DNA of 64,000 nucleotides from positions 1 to 64,000 of the forward strand of contig NZ_QPJT01000015.1 in assembly GCF_003337415.1 (NCBI RefSeq). Reading direction: 5' to 3'. Below the pieces are notes generated by a model that did no database searches, had not been told where the DNA came from, and saw nothing but the letters and a program-made list of their open reading frames with translations. The translations under genes and the position numbers were made by a program. Positions 18,006-26,963 of the stretch are shown piece after piece; position 1 is the first letter of the stretch; each line of letters starts with the position of its first letter. This DNA comes from Anaerobacterium chartisolvens. GTDB lineage: Bacteria; Bacillota; Clostridia; Acetivibrionales; DSM-27016.

Positions 18006-19304
18006 TTAATTAAATATTTGTATTTTTTCAAAGACAGGCTTGTCAGGATTTTTTCTGGACTCCTGAGGCCTGAAAAAAACATCCAGCTCAAAGCTTTCCG
18101 GCTGGTATACTACTATTTGAAGTGTCATTTTATTATACAAATCGCCGCTGTCCAAAAATGCTCCCGGTGAGCCTCCGTTAAAGGAAGCAACCTCCTTCAA
18201 TTCATCAGGTGTGACGACAGGCCCCATTTTGCCGAGCTCTGCCTTCATGTTTTCCCATCTTTTAGTGTTGCACTTATTGTCTGAATAATTGTCCTTATTT
18301 CCATAAAGCATAAATGAATTAACGCTTCCGACAGCATTTTTCATTTCCCAGGTTATTCCGTCATTAAGCTTGGAGTCCCAGCCTCTCAGCTCACACCGAA
18401 CCTCCTTGCCGTTTGTTCCTGTGCCGCTGAAATTGTTTTCAAGAACCTTACTCTCCTTTTCATCTGAAAAAGCCAGTAGGTAGTTTATAGTATGCTGCTC
18501 AGAGTGTTCCTTCATGAACTCTGCCGCGGAGTCTAAGGTGTCCTGTGTTTCAAGTGCATATCTTAAATCCATCGGATAGGATCTCCTTCCCTCCGATGAG
18601 TATGGAGCTCCGGACTGTGAATCAAGTATTGCGGCAAACACCTTGCTGTCATTTAATCCTGTTATTATCCCAATATACCCCATGTAGCCGATTGAGCATA
18701 TGCTTTTTTGGGGATGCTTTATTGTTATAACCCCTTGAATCCTTGGAAGCTGATTTTTGCTCCCTCCATACCAGTCGAGAATTCTCGCGCTTATAGTGCT
18801 TTTTGTTTCGGAGCTCTCTCCGAAAACAGAAATAAAGCTGCACTGGGTGCCTCTTGCCACATCAGGAAGCAAATTGAAAAGATACAGCTCGTCTAAGGAA
18901 AGCTTACCGTCTGCTCTCTTATTTTCATTCCCTCCTGAAAAAGCCGACGCTATTCCCTCAATTTCTTCTTTATAGCTTTGCTCAAGCTGGGGCTTTAAGT
19001 CTTCAACACGGCTGAACGAACCGGGATAGTCATTCTTGTTGATGTTCTCGGCAATGTAAGAGTCTATTAAAGACTCATATTCCGGCTCCATTTGAAGAAT
19101 TGCCTTTCCAAACAGCTCTCCCATTCGTCTGGGAGTCAGCCCTGTGGTGTAATCAAGCGTAACGTCAAAATAATTGCCTCTGTCAACAATGGAAACACCC
19201 TCCTCCTCAAATGAGGGCTTTACAGCCAGTGTGTCTTTTGCAGGGCCACATCCCATTTGAAGCATCAATGCAAATGCGGCAAACATACCGACAACCTTTT
19301 TCAA
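18006..19304 (-). CDS. Ntn-hydrolase lipoprotein B (C45/choloylglycine-hydrolase-like amidase)
   Basis: About 432 aa from a TTG at 19304, which sits 6 bases after GAGGTG; a GTG at 19313 is almost on top of AAGGAG and less likely. N-terminal signal ends in LQMGC (Cys19 from this start), a lipobox-like site, so the protein is probably anchored outside the membrane. The core carries RGTQCSF followed by SARILDWYGG, the arrangement of Cys-nucleophile Ntn hydrolases (C45 acyltransferases, acid-ceramidase and choloylglycine-hydrolase relatives), which cut or form linear amides. Nucleophile would be the GTQC Cys (158 counted from the GTG). It is a clear paralogue of 19712-21031. Placed directly before the megasynthase and after a small membrane protein, it most likely deacylates the exported product; substrate is inference. 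Confidence 0.75.
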   Translation of the reverse strand: MKKVVGMFAAFALMLQMGCGPAKDTLAVKPSFEEEGVSIVDRGNYFDVTLDYTTGLTPRRMGELFGKAILQMEPEYESLIDSYIAENINKNDYPGSFSRVEDLKPQLEQSYKEEIEGIASAFSGGNENKRADGKLSLDELYLFNLLPDVARGTQCSFISVFGESSETKSTISARILDWYGGSKNQLPRIQGVITIKHPQKSICSIGYMGYIGIITGLNDSKVFAAILDSQSGAPYSSEGRRSYPMDLRYALETQDTLDSAAEFMKEHSEQHTINYLLAFSDEKESKVLENNFSGTGTNGKEVRCELRGWDSKLNDGITWEMKNAVGSVNSFMLYGNKDNYSDNKCNTKRWENMKAELGKMGPVVTPDELKEVASFNGGSPGAFLDSGDLYNKMTLQIVVYQPESFELDVFFRPQESRKNPDKPVFEKIQIFN

Positions 19305-19309
19305 AGTGA

Positions 19310-19684
19310 TCACCTCTCCTTATAAGTACCGCCGGAAATTTTAACAAAATAGAATTTTACCATTGCGTATATATATGCGGCTCCAATAAGCACAGATAAT
19401 GCCATCACAGCCTCCATAAAGCCGGAGGGCCCTATTTCCTCCACCATGGCCCATGGAGTTCCGTAGTAATACAGAGTATCGGGTAAATGATAAATGTAAT
19501 ATGCACAATAGCCTGCCACCGCAGTAGCTATTAAAAATACTATTATCCCTTTAATTCCCTTTGCCTTAAACCGTTTTTTGCCACCGGCTATTTTTGATAT
19601 CAGCAATACCAGCAGTACCGCTATCAGCAGGGCAACCGCCCAACACCCTGCCGCAATTGAATATAATATGCCGCTGTCTATCAT
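19310..19684 (-). CDS. Small membrane protein, stand-alone copy of the ABC exporter's N-terminal domain
   Basis: 124 aa with about three hydrophobic segments (roughly 8-30, 45-67, 88-112). It aligns along its whole length with residues 1-118 of the ABC exporter at 21057-23036: both start M-x-DSG, share the K-x-RF-x-x-KG-x-KG patch after the first segment, AYxxYxxP, a Trp, a GP pair and the same third segment. It has no ATPase or transport core. The gene sits between the two Ntn-hydrolase genes, with its stop 5 bases before the TTG of hydrolase B. The pairing of each hydrolase with one copy of this domain suggests a duplicated unit, and a role in anchoring or positioning the hydrolase is a guess. 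Ribosome site GGGGGG precedes the ATG. Confidence 0.72.
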   Translation of the reverse strand: MIDSGILYSIAAGCWAVALLIAVLLVLLISKIAGGKKRFKAKGIKGIIVFLIATAVAGYCAYYIYHLPDTLYYYGTPWAMVEEIGPSGFMEAVMALSVLIGAAYIYAMVKFYFVKISGGTYKER

Positions 19685-19711
19685 ATATAAATCCCCCCAT
19701 TAATTTTATTG

Positions 19712-21031
19712 CTACGGTCCATCCTCCTGCCAGAATACAGGAATCTTTTCAAACACAGGGACTTCAGGGTTGTCTATTATATTTCTGGGTCGGAAAAACA
19801 CCTCCAAAGACAGGCTTTCGGGTTCAAAAACCACCATCTGAACCGTCATCTTGTTGTATAAATCCCCACTGTCTGAAAAAGTACCGGGTGATTTTCCCTT
19901 TTTGTAGGATATAACATCCTTAAGCTCCTCCGCAGTTACATCCTCGCCCTTCTCCAAAAGCTCTCTCTTCATGTTTTGCCATCTTTTTGTATTGTATTTA
20001 TTGGGCTTATGGTTGTCATGGTTTCCATACAGTAAAAATGAATTTACCGTTCCCACAGCATTGTCTATTCCCCATGATATGCCTTTATTAAGAGCCGACT
20101 CCGAGGTTCTGACGGAACGCTTTACGCGCTTTAAATCCAGACCGTCTCCCGTAAAATTATTTTCTAAAATTACTGATTTAACGGGATCTGAAAAACCGAT
20201 AATGTGATTGACCCCGTAAAGCTTTGAAGGGTCTCTCATAAACTCACACGCATCCTCCATGGTGTTTGTGCTTTCCAGAGCAAATCTGAGATCCAGAGCA
20301 TAAGAGCGTATTCCAAGCGAGCTGTAAGGAGTTCCCGACTGAGAGTCTACAATGGCGGCAAACACCTTATCGTCATTGAAGCCCGTCAGTATTCCAATAT
20401 ACCCCAAATACCCCACTGAGCAAAGCTTTTTGTCGGTATACCTCATGGTTATAATGGACTGAATGATTGGAAGCTGGTTATCCTGCCCTCCGAACCAGTC
20501 CAGATTCCGCCCTGCTATAGTGCTTCCCGTAGAGGATCTGTCTCCTGAAACGGCCAGATAGCAGCATTGAGTACCGCGCACAACATCCGTAAAGAGGTTA
20601 AAGAGATATATCTCATCTCTGGAAATTTTATTGTCGCCACGGACATTTTCTTTCCCTCCCGAAAAAGCATCCGCCAGCCCTTCAATTTCCTCCTTATAGT
20701 CTTCATTCATCTGCGGCATTACATCCTCAGCTCTTAAAAGGCTGTAAGGATATTCATATGTGCTTAGGTTCTCGGCAATATATGAATCTATCAGCGCCTC
20801 ATAATTGGGAACCGCTTTAAGTATTGCCCTCCCGAAGGCTTCTCCCATTTGGCGGCGTGTTAACCCCGCGGTATAATCAAGCACCACATCAAAATAATTT
20901 CCCTTATCGGTAATAGAAACACCTTTTTCCTGATAGCTGCTCTCTCCTGTGACAACAGCTATCTCCTTGCTGCATCCGACCTGAAAAATCAGTACCAGTG
21001 CCACAATGCCTCCAAGCATTCTTTTAAGCAT
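19712..21031 (-). CDS. Ntn-hydrolase lipoprotein A (C45/choloylglycine-hydrolase-like amidase)
   Basis: 439 aa. Signal segment LVLIFQVGC with Cys20 as likely lipid anchor; Gln at -3 is unusual for a lipobox, but hydrolase B has it too. Catalytic region: VRGTQCCYLAVSGD with nucleophile Cys156 (Cys157 adjacent), then GRNLDWFGG, the classic R-N-x-D-W strand of C45/choloylglycine-type Ntn hydrolases; this copy is closer to the family consensus than copy B (ARILDWYGG). C-terminal blocks such as ENNFTGDG and GDLYNKMT are shared with copy B. It lies 25 bp after the exporter gene in the same operon. PvdQ, a Ser-type Ntn acylase, removes the fatty acid of pyoverdine precursor after PvdE export, and an equivalent extracytoplasmic deacylation is the most attractive role here. 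Exact substrate unproven. Confidence 0.77.
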   Translation of the reverse strand: MLKRMLGGIVALVLIFQVGCSKEIAVVTGESSYQEKGVSITDKGNYFDVVLDYTAGLTRRQMGEAFGRAILKAVPNYEALIDSYIAENLSTYEYPYSLLRAEDVMPQMNEDYKEEIEGLADAFSGGKENVRGDNKISRDEIYLFNLFTDVVRGTQCCYLAVSGDRSSTGSTIAGRNLDWFGGQDNQLPIIQSIITMRYTDKKLCSVGYLGYIGILTGFNDDKVFAAIVDSQSGTPYSSLGIRSYALDLRFALESTNTMEDACEFMRDPSKLYGVNHIIGFSDPVKSVILENNFTGDGLDLKRVKRSVRTSESALNKGISWGIDNAVGTVNSFLLYGNHDNHKPNKYNTKRWQNMKRELLEKGEDVTAEELKDVISYKKGKSPGTFSDSGDLYNKMTVQMVVFEPESLSLEVFFRPRNIIDNPEVPVFEKIPVFWQEDGP

Positions 21032-21056
21032 AATAAGCTCTTCCTTTCAAATAGTC

Positions 21057-23036
21057 TTACGCCCCCGCAAGTACCGTATCCTTTATATCCGCTTCCTTCC
21101 GGGGCTGTACTATCCTTCCCGTTTCCATTTTTATATGCCTGTCGGTATCTGCAAAATAGCTATCGTCATGAGTTATTGCAATAACCGCCTTACCCCTTGC
21201 CTTTAGCTCGGGCAGGAGCACCTTGTAAAAGAATCTCCTGAATTCAGGGTCCTGATCGGCTGCCCATTCGTCAAAAAGGCATACGGGGCGATCCTCAAGG
21301 TAGCTTACAAGAAGCGCCAGCCTTTTTCTCTGGCCTGTAGAGAGCTTCAACGTACTGAATACCCCCTCGTTAATGCTTACCTTGTCACTTATTCTTAGAA
21401 CCTCAAGGTATTTCTGTATTTCATCGTGCTTTTGCTCATACTCCACTCCATACAGCTTGTCAAAAAGATGAAAATCACTGAAAACAGTGGAGAAATTCGA
21501 TCCCAGCACCTCGGAATCCACCTTTTCTCCATTTACTGTTATTTCTCCCTCATCGGGTCTGTAAAGTCCGGTAATCAATTTTGCCAGAGTAGACTTTCCG
21601 CTTCCGTTACCCCCGGAAATGAATACTATTTCACCTGACCTGAAGGTATAATCAATAGGCCCCACAGTAAAATTTTCTCCGCTTTCATTTTTATATTCAA
21701 ATTTTACTCCCTTGAGCTCTATCTGCAATTCTCCTTGAGTATTTACGGCTTGGGGAAGTACCGCCTCTTCCTCCATTTCGGATATTTCCCTTATAAAATC
21801 CTTTATCCTTCTCCAGCTTACAAGAACCCTCACCAGAGAGGGAATAAGGAATATTTCCTGATTTACTATTCCTCCCATGTATAAATATACCGTAACATAG
21901 TTTCTCAGTGTGTTCCCCTGTATATTGTCAAATATGAAGGGGAAGGTAAAAACCACTATGCCTATTACAAATATGTACATTATTTCTCCAAGAATGGATA
22001 CTCCTATAAACTTGAACTCACCCTCCACACGCGTATCCCTGTAGATTTCACAGCTTTTTTGCATGTCCTGCCTGAACTCAACCCTTTTCCTGCGGTTTAT
22101 ATAAAGCTCCTTGAAGCCTTTCACCAGATCACTTATATGCCTGAAAAAAATAGTCTGGTAATCCCTGTTTTTTTCAAATATCTTCTCTGCCGAGCGGCTG
22201 ACCTGTATAAAAAGGAATACCGCAAGGGAAATTACCAGTATTGAGAAAAGCATTCCGTATAAATTCAATGTCCCCAGATATATAAAGCACGTCACCATGG
22301 TTATTATCCCCGTTAGACCGTTGACAATCATGTTGACGACCCCGCTGACCGTTTCGGTGTCGTTATTTAATGCCGCCGAGGTTTTACCCTCCTCAAGGGA
22401 TTCAAACTTATAAAACGGGGCTTTAAGAAGCTTGTTTATTATTTCCATCCTTTTGTCATACACCACGTTGCTGGTAATGGTAATCAGCTTCTTCCTTACA
22501 ACCATTGCGCTTACTGTAAAAAGAATGATTCCCAGTATAAAGTATATATACAGCCCGCTTTCAATTCCCGACCTTCTGGTTTCGGCATCTATGCTCCTGT
22601 TCAAGGTGGCGTTTATAATGAAAATAATAAGAGAATTTCCCATTCCGCTTACCACGCTCAGTACGATTATCATAAAGAATGGCTTGTCATCAGGCTTTGG
22701 GAAGAAGTACCCGGCAAGGAAGTACAGGTAAAAGACAGGTATCGCTATAGCCAGTGAGGCTACGGCAGTTATCATAATTTGAGGGCCCAATTGCTGTATA
22801 AAGGCCCAGGACATTCCGTCAAACAGTATATACGGCGCTCTGTACATGCAATAAGCAAACAGTGACATAAGCGCGAGAGACAAAATAATGGTTCCCACCC
22901 CCTTTGCCCCTTTCCACTCAAAGCGTCGCTGCCCCTTAATAACCTCTTTTATCAGAAGCATAAAATAGTAGAGCGTAACCAAGGTTACTATCGCCAATAC
23001 TCCCAAAATAATAAAAGACAAACCACTGTCCGGCAC
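21057..23036 (-). CDS. SyrD/PvdE-type peptide ABC exporter with extra N-terminal membrane domain
   Basis: 659 aa, GTG start with GGGGGGAG upstream. Residues 1-118 are an added three-segment membrane domain, copied as a separate gene at 19310-19684. Residues about 125-430 are a six-helix exporter core. The nucleotide-binding domain follows: Walker A GGNGSGKST, signature LSTGQRKRL, Walker B CLFDEWAADQDPEFRRFFY, and the switch ITHDDSYF. The DEWAADQDP block and LSTGQ signature are typical of the cyclic-peptide exporter family (SyrD, PvdE), which moves NRPS products out of the cytoplasm as homodimers of fused TMD-NBD chains. It lies between the type II thioesterase and hydrolase A, so it should carry the acylated peptide-polyketide to the outer face where the lipoproteins sit. 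Confidence 0.9.
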   Translation of the reverse strand: MPDSGLSFIILGVLAIVTLVTLYYFMLLIKEVIKGQRRFEWKGAKGVGTIILSLALMSLFAYCMYRAPYILFDGMSWAFIQQLGPQIMITAVASLAIAIPVFYLYFLAGYFFPKPDDKPFFMIIVLSVVSGMGNSLIIFIINATLNRSIDAETRRSGIESGLYIYFILGIILFTVSAMVVRKKLITITSNVVYDKRMEIINKLLKAPFYKFESLEEGKTSAALNNDTETVSGVVNMIVNGLTGIITMVTCFIYLGTLNLYGMLFSILVISLAVFLFIQVSRSAEKIFEKNRDYQTIFFRHISDLVKGFKELYINRRKRVEFRQDMQKSCEIYRDTRVEGEFKFIGVSILGEIMYIFVIGIVVFTFPFIFDNIQGNTLRNYVTVYLYMGGIVNQEIFLIPSLVRVLVSWRRIKDFIREISEMEEEAVLPQAVNTQGELQIELKGVKFEYKNESGENFTVGPIDYTFRSGEIVFISGGNGSGKSTLAKLITGLYRPDEGEITVNGEKVDSEVLGSNFSTVFSDFHLFDKLYGVEYEQKHDEIQKYLEVLRISDKVSINEGVFSTLKLSTGQRKRLALLVSYLEDRPVCLFDEWAADQDPEFRRFFYKVLLPELKARGKAVIAITHDDSYFADTDRHIKMETGRIVQPRKEADIKDTVLAGA

Positions 23037-23057
23037 TATATGCTCCCCCCCTTACAT

Positions 23058-23774
23058 TTATTCTTCAATACCACTGTTTATAATATCTGCAATCTCTTTA
23101 ATATAATCGAATATAAAGAAATGCCCCCCATCAAACTCATGCATTTTACAGAGATTGGAGGTGTATTGGGGCCAGCCAAGCATATTATCCTCCCGATCAA
23201 GTCCATGAGTAATAGTGTCGGTTCTTCCGTTAAGCACCGTTATAGGGCAGCTAAGCCTTATATTGCTTTCAGCATGTTTATAGCATTCAATAATCCTGTA
23301 ATCGGCTCTTAAAATAGGAGAAAATATCTGCGTAAGCTGCGGATCCTCGAATATTTCTTTCGGCGTGCCGCCTATTTTCAATATTTCCTCTTTAAACTGG
23401 GACTCAGGCAGTGCGTGCAGATCCTTTTCATTTTTTTTGATATGCGGAGCATAGCGTCCCGAAGCGAAAACATGGCAAGGGCCTGTTTTTCCATTTCGCA
23501 CGATCCTCATGCATAACTCATATACGATAACGGTTCCCATGCTATGTCCGTAAAATGCATACCTGCACCCGTCAAGACCTTGGGATATGCTGCTGTAAAT
23601 ATCATCTGCGGCCTTATGAACGCTGTCATAAAATGGCTGGTTCATTCTTCGTCCTCTTCCTGCAAGCTCTAAAGGTACCAGCTCGATTCGGCTGTCAAGA
23701 TATGCTCTCCATTTATTGAATACTGATGCTGATCCCCCAGCATACGGAAGACAAAAAAGCTTTACTTTTTCCAT
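23058..23774 (-). CDS. Type II thioesterase (NRPS/PKS editing)
   Basis: 238 aa, the usual length for GrsT/SrfA-D type enzymes. Alpha/beta hydrolase with PYAGGSASVFNKW near the N-terminus, nucleophile elbow GHSMG, Asp in LNGRTDTIT and His in DGGHFF. Such proteins clear misloaded acyl groups from carrier-protein arms. It is the first gene after the operon promoter at 23973-24001, and the exporter gene starts 21 bp after it. Start ATG is preceded by AGGAG about 8 bases upstream. No integrated thioesterase is visible in the window, so chain release must be encoded further left, outside the window. Confidence 0.93.
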   Translation of the reverse strand: MEKVKLFCLPYAGGSASVFNKWRAYLDSRIELVPLELAGRGRRMNQPFYDSVHKAADDIYSSISQGLDGCRYAFYGHSMGTVIVYELCMRIVRNGKTGPCHVFASGRYAPHIKKNEKDLHALPESQFKEEILKIGGTPKEIFEDPQLTQIFSPILRADYRIIECYKHAESNIRLSCPITVLNGRTDTITHGLDREDNMLGWPQYTSNLCKMHEFDGGHFFIFDYIKEIADIINSGIEE

Positions 23775-24180
23775 ATATTGCTCCTGCTAAATAATTTTAA
23801 TATACAGCTATTTCTCTACAAAAAAAACACAATTACTATTAAGAAATAAGCTAAAAATGTTTTTATATTACTTTAAAGTAAATTAATAAAAATAATTACT
23901 ATAAATTAAATTTTTAGTCCTTAGAGCTATTACTTTTTAATTATATATATAATAGCATTTTTTGTTAACACAAGTATACACAGAATTTTGGATTTTGTCA
24001 ATAGAAAGGTTTAATTCCATTTTATAGATAGCAAAAGTCGAATCTCTTTTATACCAAGCATTTAGGACTTTATACCTATATCCTAAAAAAGACCAATATC
24101 CTTGATTATATGGAATATGTTCTGTTTATTTGATAAATTTCGCAGGGTTTTGTTCTGATATTATGTAACCTTAGTTAACA
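23775..24180. other. AT-rich intergenic region upstream of the biosynthetic operon
   Basis: 406 bases without a gene. It holds the promoter at 23973-24001 and a leader of about 190 bases rich in A and T. I see no clear terminator for the transport cassette ending at 24181, so read-through from that cassette into the biosynthetic operon is possible. Confidence 0.5.
23973..24001 (-). promoter_or_regulatory. Sigma-A promoter of the NRPS/PKS operon
   Basis: Minus-strand TTGACA (24001-23996), a 17-base spacer, then TATACT (23978-23973). The first gene begins at 23774, which leaves an untranslated leader of about 190 bases. This is the best promoter-like pair in the 406-base gap before the operon, and no comparable pair was noticed inside the tightly spaced gene series to its left. 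Confidence 0.62.
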
Positions 24181-25587
24181 TTACACAGGGGCTGTTAATT
24201 TTAGTAATGCTTTAAAATTGAAACCCTTGTCATGCTTTAATGCAAATAGAAGAAATGCCATCACAACAGCAAGGCTTTTAACGGGAAGTGAATACTTAAG
24301 CCCGCAGGCCATACACACCAAAAAGGATACCGCCACGGAGGCGGCACATGAAAGCAGCAGGGGGAGCAGGCCTGCCGGGAATTTTATGCAGGACTTATAC
24401 ATCCTTATTTCAAAAACGGTTAATATGAAAACAGCAGCTAAAAAAACAGACAAAAGATTTATTATTAATGCAGCATTCTTACTGTGCATTTCAAGAAGCG
24501 TAGGTATATATCCCTGTAATTGGTTGGAAGAATGTACATGCTGAATTAGCTTTTCCAAATAAAAGCCCAGATCAAATATATTGTCATAAGGAATGTATTG
24601 ATAGGGAATCATCAGCTCAAATGCCGCCAGCCAAAGCACAAGTCCCATAAGTGCAGGTATAGCTGACAAGGCCGCTAAAAATAAAGCAATGCGCGCCTTC
24701 TCCATTATGAGCATTTCAAAAAAGTATTTGTTTTTCATGCAGCCTTTGAGGTAATCGCTGAAAAATATTACGCAGCGTATAAAATATACCGTCAGCATAA
24801 ATATGACAAGCATGGCTATGAAAAAAACGAATACCCTCAGCGGCTGCTCCAAAAAAGCGCACCCTGCATAAAAGTCGGTAATTCTGTATGCCGTCAAATC
24901 AGCTCCGGTCTTTTCTCTCAGTATATTCAGCGTCTTGCTTTCCTTAAAGTGCTGCTCCAAACTTTTATCCTTAATAAAAACAGTGTCTATTCCAAGCGAA
25001 TTGCTCTCCGGCATACTCTCAAAAGGCACATATATTCTCTCTGCTCCATCCGAGCTCATAAAGGAAAGAAGTGAATGGCTGCTGCGGTAAACCCCTGTTA
25101 TTTTATATTTTTCTTCCCCAATCATTATATCATTTCCAATGACATTGTACGTTGTAAAAAGCTTCTCTGCAAGCTTCTCACTTATTATTGCAGCCTTACG
25201 GCCATATCTGTGCTGGGCTCTTCCCAAAAAAGCCCCTCTTATCATTTCGGTCCCTGAAAAGAGCTCAAGATCCTCTCCCGCAAGCACCACCTTAACAGGT
25301 AAAAGGGCTGCTCGGTATCCTGCCGACGCGTCGATCTCATTCATATATGAAACCTTACCCGATGAAAAATATCTTTTTAATACCAGCATATCGCCATAGT
25401 CCATCAGATTTTGCTGCTCTATAAACTTATTTTTTATATTTATTTCGATTCTCTCTGTATAGTTGTTTTTGCTGATACCTCTAAAGCCGGATGCAATGTT
25501 ATGCATAGAAATCACCAGAAAGAACATGCACGACAGCATAAAAGCAAGCCTGATGGAGGCATAACGCCCCGCTTTACCCGTACTCAA
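24181..25587 (-). CDS. MacB/FtsX-like ABC permease without partner ATPase
   Basis: 468 aa. TTG start at 25587, directly behind the GGGGTGAGGG that also contains the stop of the upstream gene. A first membrane helix at about 12-32, then a large extracytoplasmic part of about 210 residues resembling the MacB periplasmic core (KAAIISEKLAEKLF, IGNDIMIGEEKYKITGVYR), followed by several helices from about 245 to the end, including hydrophobic runs near 250-275, 300-330, 370-395 and 405-450. MacB/FtsX permeases work with an ATP-binding protein and a membrane fusion protein; the fusion protein is next door but no ATPase is encoded in the cassette. It lacks the fused MacB ATPase. Substrate unknown; peptide or lipopeptide efflux would fit the neighbourhood but is only inference. 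Confidence 0.7.
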   Translation of the reverse strand: MSTGKAGRYASIRLAFMLSCMFFLVISMHNIASGFRGISKNNYTERIEINIKNKFIEQQNLMDYGDMLVLKRYFSSGKVSYMNEIDASAGYRAALLPVKVVLAGEDLELFSGTEMIRGAFLGRAQHRYGRKAAIISEKLAEKLFTTYNVIGNDIMIGEEKYKITGVYRSSHSLLSFMSSDGAERIYVPFESMPESNSLGIDTVFIKDKSLEQHFKESKTLNILREKTGADLTAYRITDFYAGCAFLEQPLRVFVFFIAMLVIFMLTVYFIRCVIFFSDYLKGCMKNKYFFEMLIMEKARIALFLAALSAIPALMGLVLWLAAFELMIPYQYIPYDNIFDLGFYLEKLIQHVHSSNQLQGYIPTLLEMHSKNAALIINLLSVFLAAVFILTVFEIRMYKSCIKFPAGLLPLLLSCAASVAVSFLVCMACGLKYSLPVKSLAVVMAFLLFALKHDKGFNFKALLKLTAPV

Positions 25588-25593
25588 AAGCCC

Positions 25594-26898
25594 TCACCCC
25601 AATTTGACCTGTATTTTATCGGACAATGCCTTGCTGCTGAAGGAAACTATTTTGTCATTGCCGGTAATCGCTTCAATAGACGTTATTGCACTATTAAAAG
25701 CATCGGTATCCAGTACTTCAACCTCGTACCTCTCCACGTAATTTTCCTTTCCCAATACTCCCTCTCTCTCCTTAACAATAAACATATAATCCTTTCCGTT
25801 CTCTCTTATCACGCTGCTGTTGGGTATAAGCATAGGATAAGACACACTTGATTTTACAATCGAAACATCAAGCTTTTGCCCTATTTCAAGCTCACCCTCC
25901 GCTTCCTTTATATGGCCGACAAATTCATATCTGCTCTCTCCGCGGATAAATTTCTTCTCATTTACTGTCCCTTTAAAGCTGTTTTTTTTACCGTCCGCCT
26001 CAGTAAATATTACGGCGTCGTTTTTATCAACCTCTTCTGCGGCAGGTAAGCCAAGTGTCCATTTAACACAAAGCCCCTCTTCCCTTTTAACCGTCTCAAA
26101 AAGCACCTGTCCTCCGACAAATGAAGCTCCCTTTTGAATAAAAGCAGCTTTTACAACACCATCGAAAGGGGCTCTTAGCAGCCCATCCTCAGGAGAATTT
26201 TTCTTTTTCTCCTCAAGCTCCAGACTGTAAAGCTCTATTTCAGCGGCCTTTTCCTTAACGGTACGGCTATAATCGTCCTCCAGCCTTTGCCTCTCAGTCT
26301 GTTTTCGCGCAAGAAGCTTTTTCTTATCTGCATACTTTCTTTCAGCACTATCAAGGCTGTCTCTGGCATTATTCACGCTTTCAAGAGGCACAGCTCCCCC
26401 GTCATACAGGCTTTCCTCAGCGGCCAAGGCTTTTTTTGCCTGCCCGACAGCCTTTAACGCCACCTCGGCGTCTTGAGCGTACTCCTCTAAGTCTATGGGC
26501 TGAAACCCGTTTTTATATCTCTCCAGCTCATTTTCCATTTTAAGCAGGGCTAATTCGCTTTTCTTTATTTCCAGAGAAATATCTCCCGTATCTATAACCG
26601 CAAGCACATCTCCCTCTAAAAACTCATCTCTCTCCCCCACTCTCACATCAAGGATTTCCCAATTACCGTAGCAGCTTATATTCTCTATATTTAACGGGCA
26701 TACCTCTCCTTTTGAATTGATTTCCTGTGTCAGCTTGCCTGACCTTATAACGGTATATTCAACCTCCGGCAGCAGTAGGTTATTTATTGTTTTTGAAAAA
26801 AACGTAAGGAGCAAGGTAACTGCAATAAAAGCCAGCCCCGTATTTCTTATAATTCTTTTTCTCACGCCGGACTTCCCGGCTGTTTGCAAATCCGCCAT
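25594..26898 (-). CDS. HlyD/MacA-like membrane fusion protein
   Basis: About 434 aa from the ATG at 26898, which has better ribosome-site spacing than the ATG at 26910. One N-terminal membrane helix (about 20-40), then a barrel-sandwich start (YTVIRSGKLTQEINSKGEV), a biotinyl-lipoyl-like half (VGERDEFLEGDVLAVIDTG), a long alpha-helical hairpin of about 150 residues rich in Glu/Lys/Leu (about 110-235), the return lipoyl half (LRAPFDGVVKAAFIQKG) and C-terminal beta domains. This is the MacA/YknX layout of adaptor proteins that pair with MacB-like permeases. It ends 6 bases before that permease's start, so the two are translated together. It follows the sugar-type permeases by about 65 bp, which is an unusual pairing. 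Confidence 0.83.
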   Translation of the reverse strand: MADLQTAGKSGVRKRIIRNTGLAFIAVTLLLTFFSKTINNLLLPEVEYTVIRSGKLTQEINSKGEVCPLNIENISCYGNWEILDVRVGERDEFLEGDVLAVIDTGDISLEIKKSELALLKMENELERYKNGFQPIDLEEYAQDAEVALKAVGQAKKALAAEESLYDGGAVPLESVNNARDSLDSAERKYADKKKLLARKQTERQRLEDDYSRTVKEKAAEIELYSLELEEKKKNSPEDGLLRAPFDGVVKAAFIQKGASFVGGQVLFETVKREEGLCVKWTLGLPAAEEVDKNDAVIFTEADGKKNSFKGTVNEKKFIRGESRYEFVGHIKEAEGELEIGQKLDVSIVKSSVSYPMLIPNSSVIRENGKDYMFIVKEREGVLGKENYVERYEVEVLDTDAFNSAITSIEAITGNDKIVSFSSKALSDKIQVKLG

Positions 26899-26963
26899 TA
26901 TATATCCCATCCCTTAAAATACTATCAAAATTCCATCCCGTATAGTTTAAGCCAAGAAGCGGC

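Noticed and set aside
18006-21031. ClbP-like prodrug peptidase
   Set aside because: ClbP, ZmaM and XcnG are S12 serine beta-lactamase-fold membrane peptidases with SxxK; these proteins instead have Cys-Ntn hydrolase motifs and a lipid anchor.
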